Source: CAYXVB01 sp964467785 (GTDB taxonomy: Bacteria > Bdellovibrionota > UBA1018). Taken from it: a stretch of DNA of 33,810 nt. The stretch is from the NCBI GenBank assembly GCA_964467785.1, contig CAYXVB010000015.1, positions 1 to 33,810 of the forward strand, read 5' to 3'. Positions 9,010 through 19,897 of this stretch are shown one piece after another (position 1 is the stretch's first letter; each line of letters starts with the position of its first letter). The notes beneath the pieces are model-generated. The model searched no databases. It was not told the origin of the DNA and was given only the letters and a program-made list of their open reading frames with translations. The translations under genes and the position numbers were made by a program.

Positions 9010-9566
9010 AACATCACCTCGTCGTTCTCGGCCTGGCGGCGCATGGCTTCCCACTTTTCGCGGTGCTCGGCCGTGACTTCACCGCGACCGAACCGGGCGA
9101 TCAAAGCGGACAGATCGGTGACTGCTCCCTCATACTCCTTGGTGTGCGTCAGCGAACCGGGTCCGCAAACCTCCGTGCACAAACCGCAAAACACGCACTT
9201 GGCATGATCGATATCAAAGGTGGTCACCCACTTCTTGGACGGATCGGCGCCCGGCTGAGTCTCGACCCGGATGCACTGGGTGGGACAAGTGCGTTCACAG
9301 TCCTTGCAGCCGACGCAGCGCTCGATATCGTTATGAAGGAGTCCGCGGCTACGGGCCGGGAGATCGTCCGGCGTCCGCGAGGAAATCGGATCGGGATAGA
9401 GCTCAGTCACTTCCTTGTGCATCTCGCCCACGCCGAATAGGTAGGGTAGCGCCGTGGCGCACGATCCCGCCACGGAGCGGACCCCGCGAAACACGAATCG
9501 AACGTAGCTTTCCAGCGTCGAGAAGATCGAGACTCGGATCTGCGGCTTGACGATCGTCGACTCCAT
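9006..9566 (-). CDS. nuoI: NuoI-like 2x[4Fe-4S] ferredoxin subunit of a degenerate complex I
   Basis: This is the TYKY-type subunit that carries clusters N6a and N6b. Both Cys quartets are complete in 186 residues: C-VG-C-KD-C-ERT-CP and, about 30 residues later, C-VF-C-GL-C-TEV-C. In the second quartet the usual Pro after the last Cys is Gly. An N-terminal amphipathic segment precedes the clusters, as in the family. I chose the ATG at 9566, which shares a base with the nuoH stop (TAATG); an in-frame GTG at 9581 is possible. The electron-carrying part of this complex is preserved although the proton-carrying part is not. Confidence 0.93.
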   Translation of the reverse strand: MESTIVKPQIRVSIFSTLESYVRFVFRGVRSVAGSCATALPYLFGVGEMHKEVTELYPDPISSRTPDDLPARSRGLLHNDIERCVGCKDCERTCPTQCIRVETQPGADPSKKWVTTFDIDHAKCVFCGLCTEVCGPGSLTHTKEYEGAVTDLSALIARFGRGEVTAEHREKWEAMRRQAENDEVML

Positions 9567-10654
9567 TACATGGCCCCCCACAACGCCCAGAGACAGCTGC
9601 CGATCAAGGCAAAGAGCGAAACCGGGCTCAACACTTTCCAGCTAAAATCGGTAACCTGATCAACGCGGCCGCGCGGACTGACGCGCGCGACGCCGGAAAC
9701 CAAGAGCATGAGCACAAAAGTTTTTGCCAACAACCAGACGAGTTCGAGCACCTGAAGCAACTCAAGATGCCCAGATCCGCGCAGGCTATCGCCGATTTCA
9801 AATGGCAGGATCCAGGCGCCTAAAAAAATCACCACGCAGATGACCGACCAAAGAAAGAATCCGTAAAAGCGGCCCATCCTAAACAAGGGGAGCTTGCGCC
9901 CGTAAAGCCCCGAGGATACCCCGCCATGCGTATCGGCTCCCGAGAGCGCCACATCCATTGGCGGCGCGCAAAGCACGATCAGACCGCTGATGACGAAAAT
10001 AACGAACGCGATGAAATTGAAGGGAGGGCGCGCCAGGATGGTCCATCCCAGGGGGGACGCCGACTGCGCGGCCGCGAAGCCGCTCCAACGAAAGCCGCCG
10101 GCATAAACGCCCGCGCAAAGCAAAGAGACCAGGGCCGGCACCGAACCCACCAACGCCTGAGCCGCGACTCGCACGCCGCCAAACCAACCGCTCACGGATT
10201 TTTGGCTGAAGCCGAGAAGGATCGTGCCGAGCGCGAGGACGAGCACCGACCAGAACGGGATGAGCGCGCTCATGTCGGTATCGACCATCAGGACCATCGA
10301 ACCCAGCGGGATCACGGCTACTGTCGAATAAAGCGCCATCGCGTGGAAGGTCAGCCAGAGCGTTTCCTTCCAATTGTCCTGATGAAGATCGTCTTTTTGA
10401 AGAAGCTTGAGAAGATCCGCGGCGGGCTGAAGGAAGCCGGCGGCCCCGATCCGACTCGGCCCGACGCGCGCCTGCAGGTCGGCGCTGATTTTGCGCTCCA
10501 AGAACGAGAGAATCGCGCCGCTCGGCAAAATCACGACCAAGTAGATGAGCGCAAGACCCAGCATCGACAGGATCCAGCCGGGAGTCCCCTCAGGAAGGCC
10601 CAAAAAGTTTCCAATGATCACCACCCAGCCATGCAGCTCCGGAGTTTGACTCAT
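9566..10654 (-). CDS. nuoH: NuoH-like subunit lacking the acidic quinone-channel loop
   Basis: This 362-residue, eight-helix protein keeps the first-loop signature of NuoH (FLERKISADLQARVGPSRIG, then GFLQPAADLLKLLQKDD) and the C-terminal RVDQVTDFSWKVL. The central loop that links the quinone site to the E-channel, AExNRxPFDxPExExE-xxGYxxEYSG in the family, here reads IVLCAPPMDVALSGADTHGG at 226-245, leaving one or two of its acids. The TM5 Glu of RAAAQMISYE is Ser171. The ATG overlaps the nuoD2 stop by 4 bp. The pattern says the contact face to the hydrophilic arm is under selection while the coupling machinery is not (inference). Confidence 0.9.
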   Translation of the reverse strand: MSQTPELHGWVVIIGNFLGLPEGTPGWILSMLGLALIYLVVILPSGAILSFLERKISADLQARVGPSRIGAAGFLQPAADLLKLLQKDDLHQDNWKETLWLTFHAMALYSTVAVIPLGSMVLMVDTDMSALIPFWSVLVLALGTILLGFSQKSVSGWFGGVRVAAQALVGSVPALVSLLCAGVYAGGFRWSGFAAAQSASPLGWTILARPPFNFIAFVIFVISGLIVLCAPPMDVALSGADTHGGVSSGLYGRKLPLFRMGRFYGFFLWSVICVVIFLGAWILPFEIGDSLRGSGHLELLQVLELVWLLAKTFVLMLLVSGVARVSPRGRVDQVTDFSWKVLSPVSLFALIGSCLWALWGAM

Positions 10655-11778
10655 CGATCGGCCTCCGAGAGATTGATATCCAGGCTGCCCAAGACGACCG
10701 GGAGATCCTCGATCCCGTGGCCCACTATAAGCTCCGGGATCATGGTGAGCGCGGCCCGTGAAGGGGTGCGGAACTGGACTCGGGCCGGAGCGCGGCCGCC
10801 GGTGGAAATCACATGGCAGCCGAGCAGACCGCGCGCACTTTCGATGCGCGAGAACGCTTCGCCCTCTGGAACGACGTGGTCGGGTCCGACAGGTCCATTG
10901 TTGAACTCGCCCTGCGGCATGTGCTCGGCGACGTCCTTGAGGATGCTCAAGCTTTGAGCCACCTCGCGCAGGCGCTGCAGGAATCTGTCGTGTGAGTCGC
11001 CGCCCTCATTCGGGCCCGTCGGAACGGCAAAGTCCAGCTGCTCAAAACCGCTGTAAGGATGCGCCTTGCGAACGTCAAAGGGGATGCCCGATGCGCGTGC
11101 GACCGGGCCGGTCACGCCATAACGGCGCAACAGCTCCTGACTGGCGCGGCCTACGCCGTGAGTGCGCTTGATGTAAGCTTGGTTGAACGTGAAGATGTCG
11201 TTGTATTCCTTCAAGCGCACGCGAATGAGCTCGCACGCCTCTAAAACGCGCTCAATGAAACCTTCCGTCACGTCGGCGCGGACCCCGCCGTAGCGGAGAA
11301 AGCTGATGGAGTAGCGCGCGCCCGTGAGCAGCTCAAGGAGGTCCAGGATCCGCTCCCGATCGCGCATCACATAGTACTGCACAGTGTCCGCGCCGACTGC
11401 CCGAGCCATTTTCACGAAATGCGCGAAATGCGACGCGATACGCGCAAGCTCGGACAAGATCACCCGGACCCTCTGCGCGCGTTCCGGCACGATGGTGTCC
11501 GCGATTTGCTCGACCGCAAGACATAACGCCAACTCGCCGAACACGGCGCTCTCGGGGTCGAGCCGGTCGGAATAGGGCAGGGCGGCCTGCCAGCTGTGCA
11601 GCTCGATCGCCTTTTCCAAAGACTTGTGAAGGAACCCTGTCTCGACTCCACCCGCGACGATGATCTCGCCATCGAGCACCAGCTTGAGCAGCATCGGGCC
11701 CGGCAACGCCTCGTGATAAGGGCCTATCTGCCAGGTGGTCAGATCGGAGCGAAGCAGCTCGTCACGCTCAAGAGTCAT
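10651..11778 (-). CDS. nuoD: NuoD-like subunit with both quinone-ligating residues changed to proline
   Basis: This 375-residue paralogue of the 49-kDa subunit is second to the canonical gene at 310-1563. I chose the ATG at 11778 because AAGGAG precedes it by 6-7 bases; a longer frame to 11826 has no such site. The family motif GPxHPxxHG is GPYHEALPG here, so the quinone His is Pro26. The DRLDY motif is DRLDP, so the quinone Tyr is Pro75. The two positions are 49 apart, as in the active copy, which confirms the register. Much of the remaining scaffold (RYGGVRADV, HGVGRASQE, Asp-Arg C-terminus) is kept. It has none of the CxxC pairs of [NiFe] hydrogenase large subunits, so it is not a hydrogenase. 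Confidence 0.92.
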   Translation of the reverse strand: MTLERDELLRSDLTTWQIGPYHEALPGPMLLKLVLDGEIIVAGGVETGFLHKSLEKAIELHSWQAALPYSDRLDPESAVFGELALCLAVEQIADTIVPERAQRVRVILSELARIASHFAHFVKMARAVGADTVQYYVMRDRERILDLLELLTGARYSISFLRYGGVRADVTEGFIERVLEACELIRVRLKEYNDIFTFNQAYIKRTHGVGRASQELLRRYGVTGPVARASGIPFDVRKAHPYSGFEQLDFAVPTGPNEGGDSHDRFLQRLREVAQSLSILKDVAEHMPQGEFNNGPVGPDHVVPEGEAFSRIESARGLLGCHVISTGGRAPARVQFRTPSRAALTMIPELIVGHGIEDLPVVLGSLDINLSEADR

Positions 11779-12301
11779 AACGGCTCCTTGAATGGGTGAT
11801 CCCGAAGACCTGGTAAGGGAACACAAAGTTCTTGCGCATCGGAAAACCGGTCCAACCCGGATTCACCTTTTCAGCCGGATTTCCGGCGCTCGCGCCGCCA
11901 GTGAAGCGGATCCCGAAAAGCTCGCTCGCCTCCTGTTCAAATGGAGCCGCCATGGGCCAGATGGCGATGACCGACGGCGCCTCCACCCATTGATCGGAAC
12001 GAGCCAAGTCGACCGAAGCGCGCAACACAAGCGACTCCTCGGTCTCAGTGGAGCGCAGAAAGTAGGTCAGCACCAAGGCCTCGTCATCAGCCCCGCCGCC
12101 GGCTCCCATCTGGGCGACCGAAAGGTTCTCGAGCCAATCCAGACGCAACTCCGGATCCTCGCGCAGCGCGCGCGCAATCTCGGCAAGAGCGCTCTTCTCC
12201 ACCCAAACCGAGACGCCTTGCGTCCGACCGAAGCGGGCGTGCTGAAGAATGCGGCCCGGGGCCGCCTTTTCAAGTTTTGAGAGAAGTGTCTGTTTTTCCA
12301 C
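11768..12301 (-). CDS. nuoC: Divergent NuoC-like subunit of a degenerate complex I
   Basis: At 177 residues it sits between nuoB2 and nuoD2 as expected. Only the C-terminal signature is recognisable, and it is eroded: the usual DMFGIxFxGHPDLRR is ELFGIRFTGGASAG, and GxPLRKDYPL is GFPMRKNFVFP. The N-terminal half has no clear motif. The start is a GTG at 12301 with AGGA 8 bases before it, giving a 32-bp overlap with nuoB2; the end overlaps nuoD2 by 11 bp. Identification rests on the remnant motif plus gene order. Confidence 0.82.
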   Translation of the reverse strand: MEKQTLLSKLEKAAPGRILQHARFGRTQGVSVWVEKSALAEIARALREDPELRLDWLENLSVAQMGAGGGADDEALVLTYFLRSTETEESLVLRASVDLARSDQWVEAPSVIAIWPMAAPFEQEASELFGIRFTGGASAGNPAEKVNPGWTGFPMRKNFVFPYQVFGITHSRSRYDS

Positions 12302-12740
12302 GAATCTTGTCCTGCAAGGCCAAAAGGCCGTTCATAATGCTCTCGGGACGGGGAGGGCAACCCACGACGTAGACGTCGACCGGGACGATCTTGTCGACTC
12401 CCGGAACTACCGAATAACTCGATTCAGGCGCGAACAAGCCGCCACAATTCGCGCAAGACCCGACGGCGAGAACATAGCGGGGCGCGAGCATCGAATCGTA
12501 AAGGCTCTTGAGATAAGGCGCGGCTTTGTAGGTCACGAGGCCGCTCACGATCAACAAGTCGCACTGGCGCGGGTCCGGCTGGTTCACGGCGCCAAAGCGC
12601 TCGATATCGTAGCGGCTCCCCATGGTGTTGAGGACTTCGTCGGCGCAGCAGCCGCTGCCGGTCGTGGTGTACCAGAGCGAATTGGAACGGGCCCAGTTGA
12701 GCGCCTTTCCGAGCGTGGAGAGATAGAGGGATCCAGCCAT
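12270..12740 (-). CDS. nuoB: NuoB-like N2-cluster subunit of a degenerate complex I
   Basis: This 156-residue homologue of NuoB keeps all four Cys that would bind N2: C31-C32 (GSGCCADEV), C96 (VGSCANCGG) and C128 (VVGCPPRPE). An extra Cys99 gives the GSCANCGG form, also seen in relatives outside respiratory complex I. The Ile-Glu after the Cys pair in canonical NuoB is Ala-Asp. It begins 5 bp after nuoA2. Retention of the cluster ligands next to loss of quinone ligands in NuoD2 suggests electrons still reach N2 but leave by another route, or that the cluster is structural (inference). Confidence 0.93.
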   Translation of the reverse strand: MAGSLYLSTLGKALNWARSNSLWYTTTGSGCCADEVLNTMGSRYDIERFGAVNQPDPRQCDLLIVSGLVTYKAAPYLKSLYDSMLAPRYVLAVGSCANCGGLFAPESSYSVVPGVDKIVPVDVYVVGCPPRPESIMNGLLALQDKIRGKTDTSLKT

Positions 12741-12745
12741 GTCTT

Positions 12746-13156
12746 TCAGGGCTCCCTTTTCTGGAATGAGCGCAGCCAGCTCAGGTCGTTTTTCTTGGCC
12801 GCATAAAAGAGTCCGAGTGCGGCGATGATCGCAAGCGAGATGATCACCAACAACGCGCGGACTGTTTCGTCCGAAGCGCTGCCGTTCTTAAGAACTCCCA
12901 CGCAGGGAATCAGCACGAGAAAGATGCATAAAAGCGCGAGCGCGGCGTTAACGCCCAGAAACACCCGCGTGTTCATGCGCGAACCGAGCGAAGTGAGATC
13001 GATCCGCGGCACTTCGCCGAGCACGTCGATGCGAAGCGGCTTCGGTGATTTCTTTGCCGATGCGATTCGTGAAATCGCCATCAACATGGCGGGAATCGCC
13101 AATGCCAACAGCGCCGAGAGAAAGATGACGTAATAGACGTTCCAACTACTGGACAT
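12746..13156 (-). CDS. nuoA: Highly divergent NuoA-like subunit, first gene of the degenerate complex I operon
   Basis: This 136-residue protein has three hydrophobic helices and is placed first in the operon, as nuoA always is. A faint signature remains: R60-x3-R64 lines up with RFSVR, and a Pro84 with the Pro of LYPWAV. The acidic pair DVE of TM2 (Asp79/Glu81 in E. coli) is Leu76/Ile78, and the Cys of YECG is absent. I chose the ATG at 13156, preceded by GGAAG; an in-frame GTG at 13192 has no ribosome site and lies very near the likely transcription start. Without its position it would be hard to identify, so the name rests largely on synteny. Confidence 0.72.
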   Translation of the reverse strand: MSSSWNVYYVIFLSALLALAIPAMLMAISRIASAKKSPKPLRIDVLGEVPRIDLTSLGSRMNTRVFLGVNAALALLCIFLVLIPCVGVLKNGSASDETVRALLVIISLAIIAALGLFYAAKKNDLSWLRSFQKREP

Positions 13157-13212
13157 TGCCGCTTCCGTGGGGCCTCCCGAGCAAGAACTCACTTGAATTG
13201 AACTTGGCGAAA

Positions 13213-13241
13213 AGACTACTGAAGTTGAAATTTAGTGTCAA
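13213..13241 (-). promoter_or_regulatory. Likely sigma70-type promoter of the degenerate nuo operon
   Basis: Reading the minus strand, a perfect TTGACA (13236-13241) is followed after exactly 17 bp by TAGTCT (13213-13218), a 3/6 match to TATAAT. Transcription would start near 13206, about 50 bases before the ATG of nuoA2. The 106-bp divergent region to mfd also contains AAGGAAGG for mfd. Confidence 0.5.
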
Positions 13242-13262
13242 GGAAGGTAAGTATTTTCCATA

Positions 13263-16856
<3,594 letters not shown>

Positions 16857-16903
16857 ACCGTTAATTCTTAAAGAATATCCGTGCCTGCGTCGATGAGTAG
16901 GGG

Positions 16904-18682
16904 ATGTGGAAAACTTCTTTCCATCTGGCGTCCACGCTGTTCGCGATACTTCTTTTTATTCAAGAAGTTGAAGGCGCGGACGACTGCCAACAAGCTATGG
17001 CGCGCCTAGCTCAAAGTGCGCACGCGCTCCAGGAAGTCATCCCATCCGAGATTGATACGCGTTTCCCCGATTTCCGCCAAAATCAGAACGGACGCTTACT
17101 GGCCTTTGCGCGGAACGCGGATGGCCGCTTTCAGGCCATTGTTGGCGAAGACGCAAAGTATCAGAGCCATCGCAGTGGCTTAGGGGATCTTTCATGGAAC
17201 GCGGGCCGACAGGCACGGATCGTTCCGCTCGAAGTATAGAGCGGGGATACCTCCATCAGTCGGGAAATAGCCGACTTGCCGGCACCCTTGCGGACGCTGT
17301 TGATGGCCGGAAAATACCTCGAAACCAGCTCCCGGCCTGAGAGCGACTGGTCCCTGCTCATGAGCGCCGGAAACAACGATTCGGGCCGGACCGGGATCTT
17401 GCTTTATCGAGGACGGCCGCTTCTGATGCGCGAACATGGGTCAGGTTATGAGCTCTTAGTCGAGACCAAAGGAGCGGGCTCTCCTTCCGGCGGCAAAACG
17501 ATGGACGAGCGCTATCTCTTCAAAGGCGGCCTATGGGAGGCGGACGGAGAGCGCGAGCTCGAGATCCTGCGAAGCCTGCAGGCCTCCCCCGGGTACTGGG
17601 AACCAGGCGGACTCCGCCCCGGGGGGCTGGTGAGCATTCCAAATGGATTGCCCCCCCAAGGTCAGTTCAACCTCAGGCCAAATCCTCAGGCGGTTCTTTT
17701 CCGCCTAGTTCCTGGAAACTTGAGGCTGACGTTCACGGACAACCCGGCTTTTCCAAAAAAAGATATGGCGTCCATCGCCACTCAAATGGGCCAGCAATGG
17801 GGAAAGCTCCTGGGACGGGGTCTTGTTCCCTTGAGTCATCCGGAAAACTTTATTTGGGATCCAGGAACCCAGCTTCTCCAAAACACGGATTTTTCAGACG
17901 TATACCACTTCAGTCAGTTTCCCTTGGAGGAGTTCGGCAGCCCGAGGAGCCTCGCCGCCGGCGTGATGACTACGCTGGATTCACGCAAAGAGCTCAAAGA
18001 ATATGCACTCGCCCCGAAAGATTTCGACCGAAATTTTTTCCAAGGCCTCAGTCGCGAGCTGCTGTCAGGCCAAACCTCTTTCGCGAACTCGAAAGAAGTC
18101 TATGACTACCTGGTCCGAAATCGCTACGGCCACCAGCTCTTCCAGAAGCGCAGGACCTTTCCCAGCTCCTATGTGGATCGGGTGCTTCAATCCCCGGCGC
18201 CGAGCGCGACCCTACGCGACTACCTGGATCAGGCCTTGTTCAAGCAATCGTGGTTCGATCGGGACGACCGCACTCGGGGCCTCGGTGCGATCTGTGAAAT
18301 GCTCGAAACTGAGCTCAAAAGCAAAACCGGACCCGATGCCGAAGAGAAGCGAAGGATTTTGGCCGGCCTCAAATCGACCTTTGACGGAAACGGACTGACC
18401 CTCGATGGCAAGCTGCGGGCGCTTCAAGAGATTGAACGGGATTGGAAGTCCAGGTATCCCGACTTCGTTAGAACCTTGATCGGGCCCTTGCAGAATTGGA
18501 CCTCCGACACAGCAATGATCATCAATAACGAAGAAGAACAGCTCAAGGTTCTCGCCCTCGTATCGGAGCCCGAAGCGCGCCAGCATGTCGCCCAACGTCG
18601 CGAGGCGATCCGTCAGTACTGGGCGCTTCTGGAGCGCGAGGGTGTTGCGGGGCTTCTCCGCCGAAGATTGAAAGAGCCGTGA
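16904..18682 (+). pseudogene. Secreted protein of unknown function interrupted by an in-frame amber codon
   Basis: One reading frame runs from an ATG at 16904 to a TGA at 18680-18682 with a single TAG at 17237-17239 after 111 codons. The part after the TAG has no ribosome site and no good start (TTG at 17276, ATG about 17303), so I read both halves as one gene of about 590 codons. The N-terminus is a signal peptide (h-region FHLASTLFAILLFI, cleavage near VEGA-DD). The second half has pieces that fall in the order of the SelO pseudokinase fold: ETKGAG, then ERELEILRSL, then LFRLVPGNLRLTF, then HPENF with a TDFSD 14 residues on. That likeness is weak and unverified. Alternatives are a recent nonsense mutation, readthrough, or a sequencing error. 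Confidence 0.6.
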
Positions 18683-18999
18683 TCCGCCCCCGAAGCGCGA
18701 ATTGAAAACGTCCCGGCAGAGTACTCCACCGGGACGCCATTGGTGGATAGGACAGGGGGTCCGAAGCCGACGCACTCAATGTGCGGGCAATGCTGGCGGA
18801 CCTTGTGCAAAGGACGGACGAAGTCGTCGGACCCTCTCCCAGCGAAAAGCTCTACTGCATGTGTCTGGACTGGTTCGAAGTGAAGTAGCGGGCGTCCACA
18901 ACGCGCTGTCAGAAAATTGCCGCGCCAACATCTATTTGCGTACCCTGAAAAAGCTGCTACCTTTTTAATATAGTGCTCAAATAAAGGGAGACTTCAGCT
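18683..18999 (+). other. 317-bp intergenic region with a hairpin and a weak promoter
   Basis: No convincing gene is present. A perfect 8-bp inverted repeat (CGTCCCGG and CCGGGACG, 18709-18736, 12-base loop) could be a transcript end but has no T-run on the plus strand. A short frame at 18781-18888 ends with protein-like EKLYCMCLDWFEVK but has no ribosome site; it may be a gene remnant. TATAGT at 18969-18974 is a possible -10 box for the ppiC operon, with only a weak CTGAAA as -35. Confidence 0.45.
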
Positions 19000-19836
19000 A
19001 TGAAACGGCGTTTGACCGCTTTGATCACCGGCATTTCCGCTCTCGCGATACTCGTCGCCGCCCAAGGCGCGGTTCAAGCCGCGACGGAGTTGGCTCGGGT
19101 CAACAACACCGTGATCACCCTTGAGGATTTCAACAAGCGCTATCAGGAAGCGCTCAAATTCTTCCAGTTCCGCGCTCCGAGCAAGAAAGGCATGCTCGAC
19201 GACGTCATCAAGCGAGAGCTGGGCGTACAAGAAGCCCGTCGCCAGGGCCTCGATAAGGATCCGGAGGTCATCGAACGGATGCATACCGTCCTCTACCAGG
19301 CACTGCTCGACAAGCATCTGTCCAAGGAGTTCGAGAAGATTCAGATCTCAAACGACGATGCTAAGGCGTTTTACGCCCGCAATCCGGAGATCCGCACAAG
19401 CCACATCTTCATCGCCGTGGCGCCGAACGCCAAGCCCGAGGCAGAAAAAGATGCGCGCAAACGCATCGAAAACGCCATGAACGAGCTTCGCGCCGGGCAG
19501 AGAAGTTTTGCCGAGGTCGCCCAGCGTCACTCCGACGGTCCGGCGGCCGCCATGGGCGGCGACATCGACTACCAAACCCGCGACAAGCTGGATCCGGCAT
19601 ACTTTGAAGCCGCGATGCGGCTCAAACCCGGTCAATACACCCAGAAGGAAGTCCGCACCCAGTTCGGTTACCACATCATCAAGGTGACCGCGGTCCGCTC
19701 CTGGGAAGACGCCGACAAGGCTGCCGTCAAGCGAGGCCTCTTTGAGCAGCGCCGCGCCGAGCTCTTTGAAAAGTACATGAAGGAGCTTCGGGCCAAGGCT
19801 AACGTCAAGATCAACAACGATCTCGTAAAGGACTAA
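19000..19836 (+). CDS. Periplasmic peptidyl-prolyl isomerase of the parvulin (PpiC) type
   Basis: This 278-residue exported foldase has a signal peptide of about 27 residues (cut after AVQA). A SurA/PrsA-like helical N-domain follows, then one parvulin domain at about 130-230, with TSHIFIAV, FAEVAQRHSDGPAAAMGGDI and the closing FGYHIIKV. The C-terminal helix KRGLFEQRRAELFEKYMKELR is typical of PrsA/PpiC proteins. The ATG at 19000 follows AAAGGGAGA. It is probably the first gene of an operon with surA and pdxA. It would help fold outer-membrane or secreted proteins. Confidence 0.92.
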   Translation: MKRRLTALITGISALAILVAAQGAVQAATELARVNNTVITLEDFNKRYQEALKFFQFRAPSKKGMLDDVIKRELGVQEARRQGLDKDPEVIERMHTVLYQALLDKHLSKEFEKIQISNDDAKAFYARNPEIRTSHIFIAVAPNAKPEAEKDARKRIENAMNELRAGQRSFAEVAQRHSDGPAAAMGGDIDYQTRDKLDPAYFEAAMRLKPGQYTQKEVRTQFGYHIIKVTAVRSWEDADKAAVKRGLFEQRRAELFEKYMKELRAKANVKINNDLVKD

Positions 19837-19897
19837 GAATAGCCGCATTGCGGCATCCTTGCCCTTTTCGCCTCATTCGTGCGACAAAAGAGGCAAG

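Noticed and set aside
10651..12740. NuoB2/NuoD2 as a membrane-bound group 4 [NiFe] hydrogenase
   Set aside because: NuoD2 has no CxxC pair at either end, so it cannot hold a NiFe centre.
16857..16903. ATTCTT-A-AAGAAT palindrome after mfd as a terminator
   Set aside because: It is short, A/T-only and without a T-run; no evidence that it ends transcription.
18781..18888. A 35-codon frame ending in EKLYCMCLDWFEVK
   Set aside because: The ending looks protein-like, but there is no ribosome site or homologue I recognise; kept only as a possible remnant in the intergenic entry.
18702..18968. An 88-codon plus-strand frame in the gap before ppiC
   Set aside because: It is Arg/Ser/Gln-rich with no motif, no ribosome site and no hydrophobic core; treated as noise.
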